Assembly: GCF_017874215.1 (NCBI RefSeq)
Contig: NZ_JAGGLB010000033.1
Coordinates: forward strand, 55,175 to 119,174
Source: Paenibacillus eucommiae
Lineage (GTDB): Bacteria; Bacillota; Bacilli; Paenibacillales; NBRC-103111
Direction: 5' to 3'
Length of the DNA stretch: 64,000 bases
Part shown: one piece after another, positions 7,981-17,428 of the stretch
How the letters are laid out: each line of letters starts with the position of its first letter
How positions within the stretch are numbered: the first letter of the stretch is position 1
The notes under the pieces: generated by a model
Databases searched by the model: none
Told to the model about the DNA's origin: nothing
Seen by the model: only the letters and a program-made list of their open reading frames with translations
Made by a program: the position numbers and the translations under genes

Positions 7981-8850
7981 TCAAGATTTTAACATTTCAA
8001 TAAATGCTAGCAAGGGTCGCGACATCCACTTCTTGGGGTGAATACACATTTGCAGATCCAAGCGGATATCAGGGTGTGAAAAAGGCAGTACAGCCAGCTC
8101 CCCTCTCCTTACCTCCTCTTCGGCCACAATTCGCGGCAGTAACGAAATCCCGGAACCAGACATGACGCACCGTTTAATCGCTTCCGGATTCCCAAGCTCC
8201 AAACCAATTCGGTATGCTATTTTTTTCCCTCTTAGTACCTTTTCCAGCATGATCCGATAATTACAGCTATCCTCGGCCATAATCCATTCCACGCCGCTGA
8301 GATCATCGATGCCTACTTGCTCAAGCGCAGTAAGGGAATGCCCGGGCCTGCAGATCAGAATCAGAGGTTCTTCTCTAATGGTTACCCATTGAAGAGAGGC
8401 GTCCGCCGGTTTATTGTCCAGCACAAAACCAACATCAATATCGCCTTCCTTAACCTTGTCTACGATTAAAGATTCCTGGTCAGGCAGCAGACGAATCGTG
8501 AGATCAGGAAACCTATGCCTAATTTGTTGAATAAAAGGTGGAAGGTAGTAAGAAGCAATGGAATCAATCGATCCGATCGATAGCGTTCCCCCTGCCTGCC
8601 GGGTTATCGTTTCCTTCGACTGCTGATACAGATCAAGCATGGGCACAGCAATTTTTAGCAGCTCCTCTCCGGATGAAGTAAGACGAAGCCCTCTTCCATA
8701 GCGCTCGAACAATTTCACATTGTATGCTTTCTCCAGCTTTTGAATTTGTGTAGTAACACTAGACTGCGCGTATCCCAGCTCTTCAGCTGCCCGGGTAAAG
8801 CTTTGGCGCATGGCCACCTCCCGGAATGTATGCAAATAGACTAAATCCAT
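7981..8850 (-). CDS. LysR-family transcriptional regulator
   Basis: 289-residue LysR-type regulator. The N-terminal helix-turn-helix reads YLHTFREVAMRQSFTRAAEELGYAQSSVTTQIQKLE, and the periplasmic-binding-like effector domain starts near residue 90 (TLSIGSIDSIASYYLPPFI). It is transcribed divergently from the DapA-family gene across about 150 bases. That is the classic arrangement for a LysR protein and its target, so it probably controls that gene. The co-inducer is not predictable from sequence. Confidence 0.9.
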   Translation of the reverse strand: MDLVYLHTFREVAMRQSFTRAAEELGYAQSSVTTQIQKLEKAYNVKLFERYGRGLRLTSSGEELLKIAVPMLDLYQQSKETITRQAGGTLSIGSIDSIASYYLPPFIQQIRHRFPDLTIRLLPDQESLIVDKVKEGDIDVGFVLDNKPADASLQWVTIREEPLILICRPGHSLTALEQVGIDDLSGVEWIMAEDSCNYRIMLEKVLRGKKIAYRIGLELGNPEAIKRCVMSGSGISLLPRIVAEEEVRRGELAVLPFSHPDIRLDLQMCIHPKKWMSRPLLAFIEMLKS

Positions 8851-8940
8851 TTCCTCACCACTTCAATATTATTGATAACACTCATCATTTATTATAGATA
8901 ACTGTGATGACAAAATCCATGTTATTATGAACTCACAAAT

Positions 8941-8977
8941 CACAAAGCGCAAACCACAAGCCACAAAGCGCAAATCA
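8941..8977 (+). repeat. Direct repeat in the leader of the dapA-like gene
   Basis: CACAAAGCGCAAAYCA occurs twice, at 8941 and 8962, 21 bases (two helix turns) apart, just before the ribosome binding site of the DapA-family gene. The spacing would suit a regulator bound on one face of the DNA, but the position downstream of the likely promoter could equally mean a slipped duplication. Confidence 0.45.
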
Positions 8978-9001
8978 TCAAATTACTGGAGGTGTTGTTT
9001 T

Positions 9002-9877
9002 ATGTTGAATGAAGAAGATCTGAAAGGGATTTTTGTACCTGTTGTTACTCCCTTCTTGCCAAACGGGGGGCTTGATTTAGCTTCGTACCAAAACTATTTG
9101 GGGAAGCTGCTGGAGCACAACATTCAAGGCCTGGTCATTAACGGGACAACTGGGGAATCGCCGACTGTCTCTTGGGAGGAAGTGGCCTCCCTCGTGAAAG
9201 CGACCAAAAAAAGCATGCCAGGCAGCAGCATACCTGTCATTATCGGCACAGGAACCAATGATACGGCCTCTACCGTGAAACGAACGGAAATGGCAGGACG
9301 ACTTGGCGCCGATGCTGTTCTTGTCGTAGTTCCGTACTATAGCCGCCCATCCCAAGAGGGAATTATCGAGCATTTCAGGAGAGCCGCACAGGTTGGAGTC
9401 CCCGTTATAGCCTATGAAATCCCTTCCCGTACCGGCGTTCGGCTAACCGCTGATACTACGAGGAGAATTATGGAGCTGGATGGTGTGATCGGTTTAAAAG
9501 ATAGCTCGGGCAGTATCGGACTCATTTCCGAATTGACCCGTTTCGATTGCAAGCCTGTGCTTTGCGGTGAGGACATTTTGTTCCATGCCATGTTAGCGGC
9601 AGGAGCTTCCGGCGGCATACTGGCGGCCGCAAATGTGGAAACAGACGCCTTTATCAACGTGTTTCGTCTTGCCGACAAAGATAGATTTGTCGATGCCAAA
9701 AAAGCATTCGATCAACTGCTGCCTTTGATCCAGCTCCTGTTCCAAGAATCCAATCCAGCACCCCTAAAATGGCTGCTTGCCCGCAAAAATTGGATAGCTC
9801 ACGACACTGTACGATTACCAATGGCGCCGATCACCTATGAACTGAAGCTGTCTTTGGAACGTTGGCTGAATTCATGA
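9002..9877 (+). CDS. dapA: DapA-family class I aldolase (dihydrodipicolinate synthase-like)
   Basis: TIM-barrel aldolase of 291 residues, the usual family length. Visible motifs are NGTTGESP near residue 45, YYSRPSQEGI, the YEIPSRTG tyrosine motif, the Schiff-base lysine in GLKDSSGS and the GGILAAANV stretch. These fit 4-hydroxy-tetrahydrodipicolinate synthase, which condenses pyruvate with aspartate semialdehyde. The superfamily also holds sugar-acid and sialate lyases, and a LysR-controlled stand-alone gene could be one of these. The ATG at 9002 has GGAGGTG eight bases upstream; the longer frame to 8927 has none. A decayed partial copy lies at 16955-17084. Confidence 0.82.
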   Translation: MLNEEDLKGIFVPVVTPFLPNGGLDLASYQNYLGKLLEHNIQGLVINGTTGESPTVSWEEVASLVKATKKSMPGSSIPVIIGTGTNDTASTVKRTEMAGRLGADAVLVVVPYYSRPSQEGIIEHFRRAAQVGVPVIAYEIPSRTGVRLTADTTRRIMELDGVIGLKDSSGSIGLISELTRFDCKPVLCGEDILFHAMLAAGASGGILAAANVETDAFINVFRLADKDRFVDAKKAFDQLLPLIQLLFQESNPAPLKWLLARKNWIAHDTVRLPMAPITYELKLSLERWLNS

Positions 9878-9955
9878 CCAGCTCCTCTTTGCATAGTTGA
9901 AGTCCACCTGTGAGCATAGAAGGCTATTTGCCAACCTTGCAATTCCTCCTTTTCC

Positions 9956-10001
9956 CATATCAAAAAACCATCCTCGCAAACAAGGTTGGTTTTTTGATAT
10001 G
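9956..10001. terminator. Bidirectional terminator
   Basis: A 15-bp perfect stem (CATATCAAAAAACCA with its complement) around a GC-containing loop. A/T tracts inside the stem give a U-run in both directions. It lies between the convergent DapA-family gene and the large SLH gene and can serve both. Confidence 0.8.
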
Positions 10002-10030
10002 AATGAGTAGGCAAACATTACTTTGAACGT

Positions 10031-13000
10031 TTACAAGCTATTCCTTGCAGTCATCAGTACTTTAATCGCCTCTGCACGAGTGGCCGTTTCATTCGGTGCA
10101 AACTGATTACCACTTCTGCCTGAAATCAACCCTTCGTTAAATGCCCCTTGTACATATGCCTTCGCCCAAGCTGGAATCGCGCGATCATCGTTGAACGAAG
10201 TCACAGATGCTTCTGGCAAGGTTATCTGTAGTGCTCTCATCACCATTGTCACCATCTCTGTACGCGAAATCGCTGCATTCGGACGGAAAGTCTGATCAGC
10301 ATACCCATTCACAATCCCTGCTTCTAGTGCTTGCGCAACCGCTGACTGCGCCCATACGCCAATACTTGCATCATCCTTAAAGTTCAGCGTAGTGCCAGAT
10401 CCTTGTAGTCCTAATGCTCTCGTTAACATGACGACGAACTCTGCTCTCGTCACTTCTGCATTCGGTTTAAACGTCGAATCCAAATAACCGCGTACAATAT
10501 CAAGCGCCGCAGCCTCACGGATATAAGCCTCTGCCCAATGATTCGTAATGTCTGTCAGCACAAGGCTTGGATTCACTGCGAATACGGCAAATTTACCGAG
10601 TTGGTCTACGACCGCACTGATTTGATTGTTCTCTAATACAACACTTGTCACTTCAACCCACTGACCTGTGGACGCATCATAAGTGAAAATAACAGGCTTC
10701 TCAAATGCACGAAGTTTGCTCGCATCGTAGGTAAGTGTAACCGTCACAGACTTATCAAAAGGTTCCTTAAAATTTTTAACAATATCAAATACCGGGCTGA
10801 CTAACGGTTGATAAGCCTGCGCCAAGCCACTAAGATCCGATACACGTTGAATCATCATCTTTAACGCTTGATTCGTTGCACCTGAAGGGATCGTCACGAC
10901 AATTTCCCCTTCAATGCCTGCGCGACCACCTGCCCCCGGCTCTAAGACTAGTTCCGCTTCAACACCTGCTTCAGGTTCAACTGGCGGCTGTACGATACTG
11001 CCTCCACCATTACCGCCGCTCGATGCCAACATGTGTACAATTAACCGTGGACCGTCCATACTCAACTGATCGTCAGCATCGACTGCTTCAACGCCGAACG
11101 TATAGCTTGTGCTTGGTGTCAAGTCCGTTACCGTGTATTGAGTCACTGAGCCTGCAACCTGCGCCACCTGCTGGTCATTTCGATAAATCCTATAGCCCGT
11201 TACGCCTGTTAAATCATCCGCACCAGACCATGTCAACGTCACACTTGAGGATGTGATGTTCGTAGCAGTCAAGCTGCCATCCGTCCAGAAAGGCAGTTCT
11301 GGATCCACAATCAGCGCCTTGCTAAAGTCCACAATGGCTTGACGTAAAGCCGCAAGACCTTGCTTACGTTCAACTGCAGTACCTTCCTGCAGAAGCAACG
11401 CTGCATCCTCAATCGCCTGGGTCAAAGCCGCCATACTACCAACCGGATATTGCCCTGGCTCTGTCCCTTCAACAACCCCGGCTAGCGTACCTTCCGCCTT
11501 CGCAATAAGGACATTCAATTGACCTTGATAGACGGCCGCCTCATTGCTGCTGCTATTGGCAATTCGAATCTCATCGATTTGAATGGAGCCCGAATCACCC
11601 CCGCCTGCAAAACCAACTTTCAGATTTTTCAAGGTTCCTGTCCAACCAGCTGTAGCAGAAAGATCAACGACATAAGTCGTATAAGCTGCTGTGTCATTCG
11701 CAACAAGAGAGAAATCGACCCGCTTCTCATTATTCCAGACGGCATCTGTCTTTGTCGTAAATGACAATTGCCCGTCCGAACGATTCGAATTGTTCTTAAT
11801 GACAAGCTCGACGCGCTTATTATTGCTAATATCAATGCCTAGTTCGTTCGTATTCGTAACTTCGGCCAATTGTGTGCCCGTGAGCTTTGCATTGTAAGCG
11901 CCGTCAACCGTCACATTCGTTAACCCGCCACTCGCTGCCCAGCCTTCTTCATCGACGGAGAAGCGCCATACTTTCGCAGGGGTATCTGTAATACGCACAT
12001 AATCGATACTGAAAGTACCTCTTTCTACATCTGCACTTGGTACGATGCGCAATTGCTTCAACGTACCGTCCCAGCCTGCTACGCCAGAGAGATCAAGCAC
12101 GTATTCTCTTTCCTTACGATCATGCGGTACAAGGGCAAAAGGAAGTGACTTCGCCTCATCCCATACGGCGTCATCTGTCGTTGTGAAATAAATTTGCCCC
12201 ATCGCACTTTCCGTGCCATTACGCATCTTAAGCTTGATCACAGCATGATTACTGATATCCGTATTCAAATCATCTGCCGACGTAAGCGCTGGACTATCGC
12301 CTGTCACCTTCCCATTCAAGCTGCCAAAGCTCACACGTGAAGCGCTGATCTCATTATTGGCCATCCAGCCCTCTGTATCCGCGTTTGTGGAGAATTCCCA
12401 CTCCTTCACGGGCGGTCCAGCATCATAAGGATACGCTAGCGCGAACAGCTTGCCTTCTCCCGGCAAGAACGAGGCCGAAAGCTCGCCTGTCGAATCATCA
12501 TAATTCGTCGTCACCCTCTCGCCGGTTTCTTTAGAAACTTCATAAACTGCTTCAACTTCCTGATCGATGTCGAACGTGTAGGACTGCGTATGCGCATAGT
12601 CTTTATTGACGACCATTACATACTTACGCCCTTCTGAATCCAAGAAGTAGGAGAGGATGACTTGATCCATGTTAGACACAGGCTGCCAGAAAAAGTCTAC
12701 CGGTACACTTAATGTCCCCCGCGGCATATCTCCTGCGTGATATATACTTTGTGAGGTTAAATCCATTAATGTAGGTCCCAGCGCCAATACTTCATTGTTC
12801 AATCCTTGCACAATCGGATACAGTGGCGATGGTGTACCATCTGCTTTTATAATCGCATCTGTGTGTCCCTCAATCGTTGCCCAAATATAATATTGCAACG
12901 ATTTCATCCCATAGGCCAAGGAATTGTACACATTGTAACGCAGCTCCGCTTCATTAGGCAGTCTGAGCCCGCCCGGTATACCGACGGATTGCATGTAGAA

Positions 13001-15826
13001 CTGCATCGGAATATTCTGATGAACTGCAGCGTCTCTCATCATTTCTAGATTAGCGAAATAATCTGCGTTGAATGACCCTTCCGTAATCGAATAGGGATAG
13101 TTGTCCACACTCAGGTAACTTAGATTATCAGCTCCTACTTCCCTAATAAACGCATCTACATAATCTTGATAAGTCGAGTAGAACACCGTTCTAAAATACA
13201 AATCATAATCCTGTGCGATACCATTGTTATACGCAGTCCCCTCTGCATAAGCATCAGCGGTCGAACCACTTACCCATACGTCCCCACTACCATTTTGCGT
13301 GAGTTCAAAATAATAGGAAGTACTCGGTTCCAATTTGGCATCTACATAAAATTTCGGATAATTACCACTATTGCTTTTCGAAAGCTTCGCCTGTCCAACG
13401 ATTTGCTTCTTCGCTGTACCCTCATAGAGCGTCAAAGTTACATCACCATTGGCAGCCCATTTTGCTTCATCCATTGCAACTTCGATATATGCTAGTCGTC
13501 GATCAATTTGACTCGGGGTTGTGAAGGTTTGACCGACACTTTTGGACACATGACGACCGTTAACCATGCCCCATTCCGTTCTCCAACCCTCTGTATTTTG
13601 CGAAAAATACCATGCTTTTGTCGCATCTGGCATCAAGTGAATATAATCGATACTGAATGTACCAGACGTCGCCTCAACATTCGGATCGAACCTTAACTGC
13701 TTAATCGTACCCGTCCACCCTGGTATATAGGACATATCTACGATATATTCACGATAGACCGGATCATTTGGAAGAATATCGAAATTCAGAACCTTCGTCC
13801 CACTATAGGTCGGATCACTATTCGTTGTAAAAAAGACTTGTGCAAGCGCACTATTCGTTTCATTCTTCAAGCGGACTTTCACAAGTTTGACCTTACTTGC
13901 ATCCAAATTCAAATTGTCCGGCGAATAAAGACTCGGATCACCGCCCGTAACTTCACCTTGATAAGCACCATCAGTGATGCTCACATTCGTAATCTGCTCA
14001 TTAGGTTGCCAACCTTCAACCTCCGAAGTGAAATTCCACTCCTTGCCAGCTGGCATGATTTTCACATAATCAACACTCATTGTACCGCTCGTTCCACCAA
14101 ACTGACCAATCCGTAGCTCCTTAAGCGTGCCAGTCCATGTGGACAGGTAGGACATATCAAAAACATATTCCGAATAATCTGTATCATTAGGTTTTATATA
14201 GAATGAGTGATATTTCTCTTCATCATAATTCGGATCTTCTGTGGTTATGAAGAAGAGTTGTCCGATGTCACCTGCTGTGTCATTCTTCACCCGGATACGT
14301 ACTTGCTTATTCGTCGACAGGTCGATCCCGAGGTTATCAGGGGAAAACATAACGGGAGCTTCACCCACTACATCCCCATCGAATGTTCCATCTCCTACAG
14401 CAATTTCATTGCGTGATGTATCATATTGCCCCATTGCTGAAGCTTTCTCGAAAGGAATGTCCTCCGAATACACATTAAAGACAATATCCCAGTTTTGCTC
14501 AACACCAGCTACATAAGCAGCACCATCTGAATAGCGGCTAACCGTCGATGCCTGTATACTAGAAACGGAATTATCTCCGCCACCGTTATGGGCAAGCTCC
14601 CAATAATACGAGGTATCTGGTTCAACGTCTACGTTCAGTTCAAAAGTTGGATAATTCAAATTATTGCTTCTAGGCAGCATCTCACTAGCAATTAAATTGT
14701 TCTTCGCAGGGGAGTCATATAAGCTGAGTGTCAATTCTTCCCCTTCGTCCCAACTCCAGCTATCTAGATATACATCGATGGCTTTGATCTTCGAATTCCA
14801 CTTTGGATTATAGAATGATTGACCAACGGGTTGCTCTTGCTTCACCACTGTGGCGTTACCACTCCACCACTGAAAGGAGCTTGCCGGACTATACTTCGTC
14901 CCGTTGTAGATGATGAAATAAAAGTCCTGATCGCTTAGCGAACTGCCATTCTCATAAGCGGTACCTTGTGCATACACATCCGTTGTTGCATGCTGCACTT
15001 GAGCAACCGTACTTGCTATCCCTTGATCATTGGTTAGCTCCCAATAATAAGCCGTATTCGGGGACACGCCTGCATGCAGTTGGAATCTCGGGTAATGACC
15101 GTTATTCGTATAGGCTAGTTTACTAGAAGCGAGCTTCGTTGTTTTCGCAGGAGAATCCCACAGCGAGAGCGTTAACAAGCCCGACACCCAAGATGCTTTC
15201 GGAATAAACAGTTCAATCGTATCAATAAAATGGGTATCCACATCTGTCATGAACGTTTGCCCTAAAGCATTCGCGCTAGAAACAGCCTTCGCAGCGCTGG
15301 ATTGCTTTTGCGCAAACATCGGGTTAAGACTAATCCCCATATGAAGATCTGACGCATAATTCGGGAACAAATTAAGATATGGCTTACTTTCTGGATGTTC
15401 TTGGGCCATATAGTTATACGCATATGCGTAACCCCTAAACATGGACGCACTTGGTTCATCGCGCACAGAATAACCGCCTGTCGCTGGATGATCCTTATAA
15501 CGTTTTGCTAACATGCTTAATTTGTCATCGGTTGTATTCCCCATACCGAAGTAATCCAAATCACCTACCGACACTCTTATATCTCGTTCATCGCTCAAAT
15601 CGAGCATCTCGTTCATTTCTTGCTCTGTAAAACCGATACCGCCATGAATCCAGTTAATTCCAGCTTCTTGCAATAAATCATACTGTTCGTCATTGATGAA
15701 ACCAGGTTGCGGCGGCACATACACACCAAGCAGCAACTGCTCGGCAGATACAGACGAGAGAGTCATAGACGTAATCAGACTCAGCGACAAGATTGCAGCT
15801 TGCACCTTGGACATTAATTTCTTCAT
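10031..15826 (-). CDS. Very large SLH-anchored glycoside hydrolase-like surface protein with nested binding domains
   Basis: Secreted protein of 1931 residues with signal peptide (MKKLMSKVQAAILSLSLITS...VSAE). Residues ~32-165 resemble the first half of a TIM-barrel hydrolase (YSVRDEPSAS motif). The barrel appears to resume at ~887 (YVDAFIREVGADNL, LSVDNYPYS, YYIWATIEG) and run to ~1110. The gap is filled by beta-sandwich repeats: three modules starting GQ(T/S)F and two of the WxFs-EGW type. Two more of the latter follow at ~1140-1400. Then come a helical linker, a fibronectin III domain (~1524), a ZU5-like segment and three C-terminal SLH domains from ~1757 that bind cell-wall polymer. The start at 15826 has AAGGAG nine bases upstream. 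No exact GH family could be assigned. Confidence 0.8.
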   Translation of the reverse strand: MKKLMSKVQAAILSLSLITSMTLSSVSAEQLLLGVYVPPQPGFINDEQYDLLQEAGINWIHGGIGFTEQEMNEMLDLSDERDIRVSVGDLDYFGMGNTTDDKLSMLAKRYKDHPATGGYSVRDEPSASMFRGYAYAYNYMAQEHPESKPYLNLFPNYASDLHMGISLNPMFAQKQSSAAKAVSSANALGQTFMTDVDTHFIDTIELFIPKASWVSGLLTLSLWDSPAKTTKLASSKLAYTNNGHYPRFQLHAGVSPNTAYYWELTNDQGIASTVAQVQHATTDVYAQGTAYENGSSLSDQDFYFIIYNGTKYSPASSFQWWSGNATVVKQEQPVGQSFYNPKWNSKIKAIDVYLDSWSWDEGEELTLSLYDSPAKNNLIASEMLPRSNNLNYPTFELNVDVEPDTSYYWELAHNGGGDNSVSSIQASTVSRYSDGAAYVAGVEQNWDIVFNVYSEDIPFEKASAMGQYDTSRNEIAVGDGTFDGDVVGEAPVMFSPDNLGIDLSTNKQVRIRVKNDTAGDIGQLFFITTEDPNYDEEKYHSFYIKPNDTDYSEYVFDMSYLSTWTGTLKELRIGQFGGTSGTMSVDYVKIMPAGKEWNFTSEVEGWQPNEQITNVSITDGAYQGEVTGGDPSLYSPDNLNLDASKVKLVKVRLKNETNSALAQVFFTTNSDPTYSGTKVLNFDILPNDPVYREYIVDMSYIPGWTGTIKQLRFDPNVEATSGTFSIDYIHLMPDATKAWYFSQNTEGWRTEWGMVNGRHVSKSVGQTFTTPSQIDRRLAYIEVAMDEAKWAANGDVTLTLYEGTAKKQIVGQAKLSKSNSGNYPKFYVDAKLEPSTSYYFELTQNGSGDVWVSGSTADAYAEGTAYNNGIAQDYDLYFRTVFYSTYQDYVDAFIREVGADNLSYLSVDNYPYSITEGSFNADYFANLEMMRDAAVHQNIPMQFYMQSVGIPGGLRLPNEAELRYNVYNSLAYGMKSLQYYIWATIEGHTDAIIKADGTPSPLYPIVQGLNNEVLALGPTLMDLTSQSIYHAGDMPRGTLSVPVDFFWQPVSNMDQVILSYFLDSEGRKYVMVVNKDYAHTQSYTFDIDQEVEAVYEVSKETGERVTTNYDDSTGELSASFLPGEGKLFALAYPYDAGPPVKEWEFSTNADTEGWMANNEISASRVSFGSLNGKVTGDSPALTSADDLNTDISNHAVIKLKMRNGTESAMGQIYFTTTDDAVWDEAKSLPFALVPHDRKEREYVLDLSGVAGWDGTLKQLRIVPSADVERGTFSIDYVRITDTPAKVWRFSVDEEGWAASGGLTNVTVDGAYNAKLTGTQLAEVTNTNELGIDISNNKRVELVIKNNSNRSDGQLSFTTKTDAVWNNEKRVDFSLVANDTAAYTTYVVDLSATAGWTGTLKNLKVGFAGGGDSGSIQIDEIRIANSSSNEAAVYQGQLNVLIAKAEGTLAGVVEGTEPGQYPVGSMAALTQAIEDAALLLQEGTAVERKQGLAALRQAIVDFSKALIVDPELPFWTDGSLTATNITSSSVTLTWSGADDLTGVTGYRIYRNDQQVAQVAGSVTQYTVTDLTPSTSYTFGVEAVDADDQLSMDGPRLIVHMLASSGGNGGGSIVQPPVEPEAGVEAELVLEPGAGGRAGIEGEIVVTIPSGATNQALKMMIQRVSDLSGLAQAYQPLVSPVFDIVKNFKEPFDKSVTVTLTYDASKLRAFEKPVIFTYDASTGQWVEVTSVVLENNQISAVVDQLGKFAVFAVNPSLVLTDITNHWAEAYIREAAALDIVRGYLDSTFKPNAEVTRAEFVVMLTRALGLQGSGTTLNFKDDASIGVWAQSAVAQALEAGIVNGYADQTFRPNAAISRTEMVTMVMRALQITLPEASVTSFNDDRAIPAWAKAYVQGAFNEGLISGRSGNQFAPNETATRAEAIKVLMTARNSL

Positions 15827-15980
15827 CCGACATTTCTCCTTCAACATAAAATAAGGAGTATGCCCTGCTGATCACACAAAGGCATTCTCCCCATTATTGT
15901 ATACGATTTCATTTTGTTGCTTCATTGTTCATTCAGACATTTTGTAGTCGATTCGGCCATCCCTAAAGCCATATCGCACA

Positions 15981-16883
15981 CTAAACTTCTTGATTTTCGA
16001 TTTTCAACCTACGAAGACGATATTTACCTGGCGAACAACCCACATAACGTACAAATAATCGACTAAAGAAGGCGTGGTCATCATAACCTACCAAACCTGC
16101 GATCGTAATGATTTTTTCATCTGTCTCAATCAGTAAACTCTTTGCTTTATCGATCCGAATCCGATGTAATGTCTCAATGATACTTTGATTCGTTTCTAAT
16201 TTGAAAATCCGATGCAATTGCCGCACACTTATTTTAAATAACGCAGCCAGTTGTTCAGCACCCATTCGCTGCTCGTAGTTTCGTTCCAGATAGCCAGAAA
16301 TCCGTTTCACCAATAAAGTATGCTTATTTGTCTCCATCGTCTGTCTGCCATTTAGTTGCGCATGATAGATTCGACTTAAGAGAATTAACAGTTCAATCAT
16401 TTTGATTCGCAGAATGACTTCAAATCCTGGATCACGATAATTATTCTCCTGAAGCATAGCCTCTAGTAAGGTAAGTACAACGTCCGCAATGCGCCCTTTT
16501 AAGTTAATACGATGATGAAACCGTTCCTCATGATCCAAAAAAGGATGAACAAAAAAGTAGTCCATTGTCTGGGTAATGCCCATCTCATGCAGCAGCGTGT
16601 CATGGATCAGGCTTGACCAGAATAAGCAATTAATGACTTCGAGCTTACCGCCTTCCTCCACGGTATACCCATGTGACTCACCAGGATTAATGATGAACAC
16701 ATCGCCCGTTTCTACCTCATAGGCCGTACCCTCAAACGTATGCTGTCCACGACCACTTGTCACGTACACAAGCTCTATAAAATCATGAATATGTGTAAAA
16801 GTTACTCCCCCTTCATGGATGTAGCGATGAATCCAAAATGGAAAGTCTGCGTTCATGAAATTTTTACTTTCGAGCTGCTTCAT
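15981..16883 (-). CDS. AraC-family transcriptional regulator
   Basis: 300-residue regulator with an N-terminal cupin sugar-sensing domain (FTHIHDFIELVYVTSGRGQHTFEG, DVFIINPGESHGY) and a C-terminal double helix-turn-helix (MGAEQLAALFKISVRQLHRIFK; IITIAGLVGYDDHAFFSRLF; PGKYR). GAGGTGG sits seven bases before the ATG. It lies just upstream of the giant SLH protein on the same strand and may activate it. It is one of two AraC proteins in the glycan locus. Confidence 0.92.
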   Translation of the reverse strand: MKQLESKNFMNADFPFWIHRYIHEGGVTFTHIHDFIELVYVTSGRGQHTFEGTAYEVETGDVFIINPGESHGYTVEEGGKLEVINCLFWSSLIHDTLLHEMGITQTMDYFFVHPFLDHEERFHHRINLKGRIADVVLTLLEAMLQENNYRDPGFEVILRIKMIELLILLSRIYHAQLNGRQTMETNKHTLLVKRISGYLERNYEQRMGAEQLAALFKISVRQLHRIFKLETNQSIIETLHRIRIDKAKSLLIETDEKIITIAGLVGYDDHAFFSRLFVRYVGCSPGKYRLRRLKIENQEV

Positions 16884-17428
16884 TAGACGTCCACCTCTAA
16901 TGTATTTACATTGGATTATAGCATATCCTTTGAGTTACCGCTCAGGTCTCACCAAATTCGGGATTTTTTTTTTGCTTTCATATCAAAACTATTTGGGGAA
17001 ACTGCTGGAGTACAGCATTCAAGGCCTGGTCATTAACAGGATTACTGGGGAATCACCGACTGTCTTGGGAGAAGAGCGCTTCCTGCAAATCTCAAATCTG
17101 CAGTTTTTCTACTAGCAATTGCCCATTTGATCGCTCTAGACTGCTAATTCCTGCAAAAGTGCAGCTTTTCAGCCCATCGCCTGCATCAATTGTAAATAAT
17201 GAAAAATTAATGTAATTTTGCAGAAATTCGCGTCATTTGAGCTTGAATTACTTGAAAAATATGTAAAATTGCAACAATTGTAGTTAAAGGTCCTGAGTAG
17301 TAACTATATTTGCAGAAATTCCTTTTACCTGGTTATACAGCGCCCAAAAGATGTACAGTTGCGTTTTTTGGGCCTGTAAACCGGTGTTGGACTTTGAGCC
17401 TCCTTTATTTCAACCGATTAAGGCAGGC
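16884..17428. other. Long intergenic region with gene debris
   Basis: No intact gene is supported. The region holds the dapA fragment (16955-17084). Two short TGCA palindromes follow (CTGCA...TGCAG at 17083-17103 and 17151-17164), then an AT-rich stretch. A stem GCCCAAAA/TTTTTTGGGC lies at about 17340-17381 and may end the GH106-like gene. ORFs called here do not resemble proteins apart from the dapA remnant. Confidence 0.6.
16955..17084 (+). pseudogene. Fragment of a dapA-like gene
   Basis: About 130 bases match the 5' part of the DapA-family gene (roughly 9055-9190). In the best 95-base core (16981-17075 against 9087-9180) identity is near 90 percent. The translated remnant reads YQNYLGKLLEYSIQGLVIN and TGESPTV, but a 2-base deletion after CTGTC shifts the frame and the rest is gone. 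It is either a relic of a duplication of the 9002 gene or of a paralog once located here. Confidence 0.85.

Noticed and set aside
16855..17115. 86-codon plus-strand ORF before the GH106-like gene
   Set aside because: It starts antisense to the AraC gene and only its middle resembles DapA; it is a chance joining of the dapA fragment with flanking sequence.
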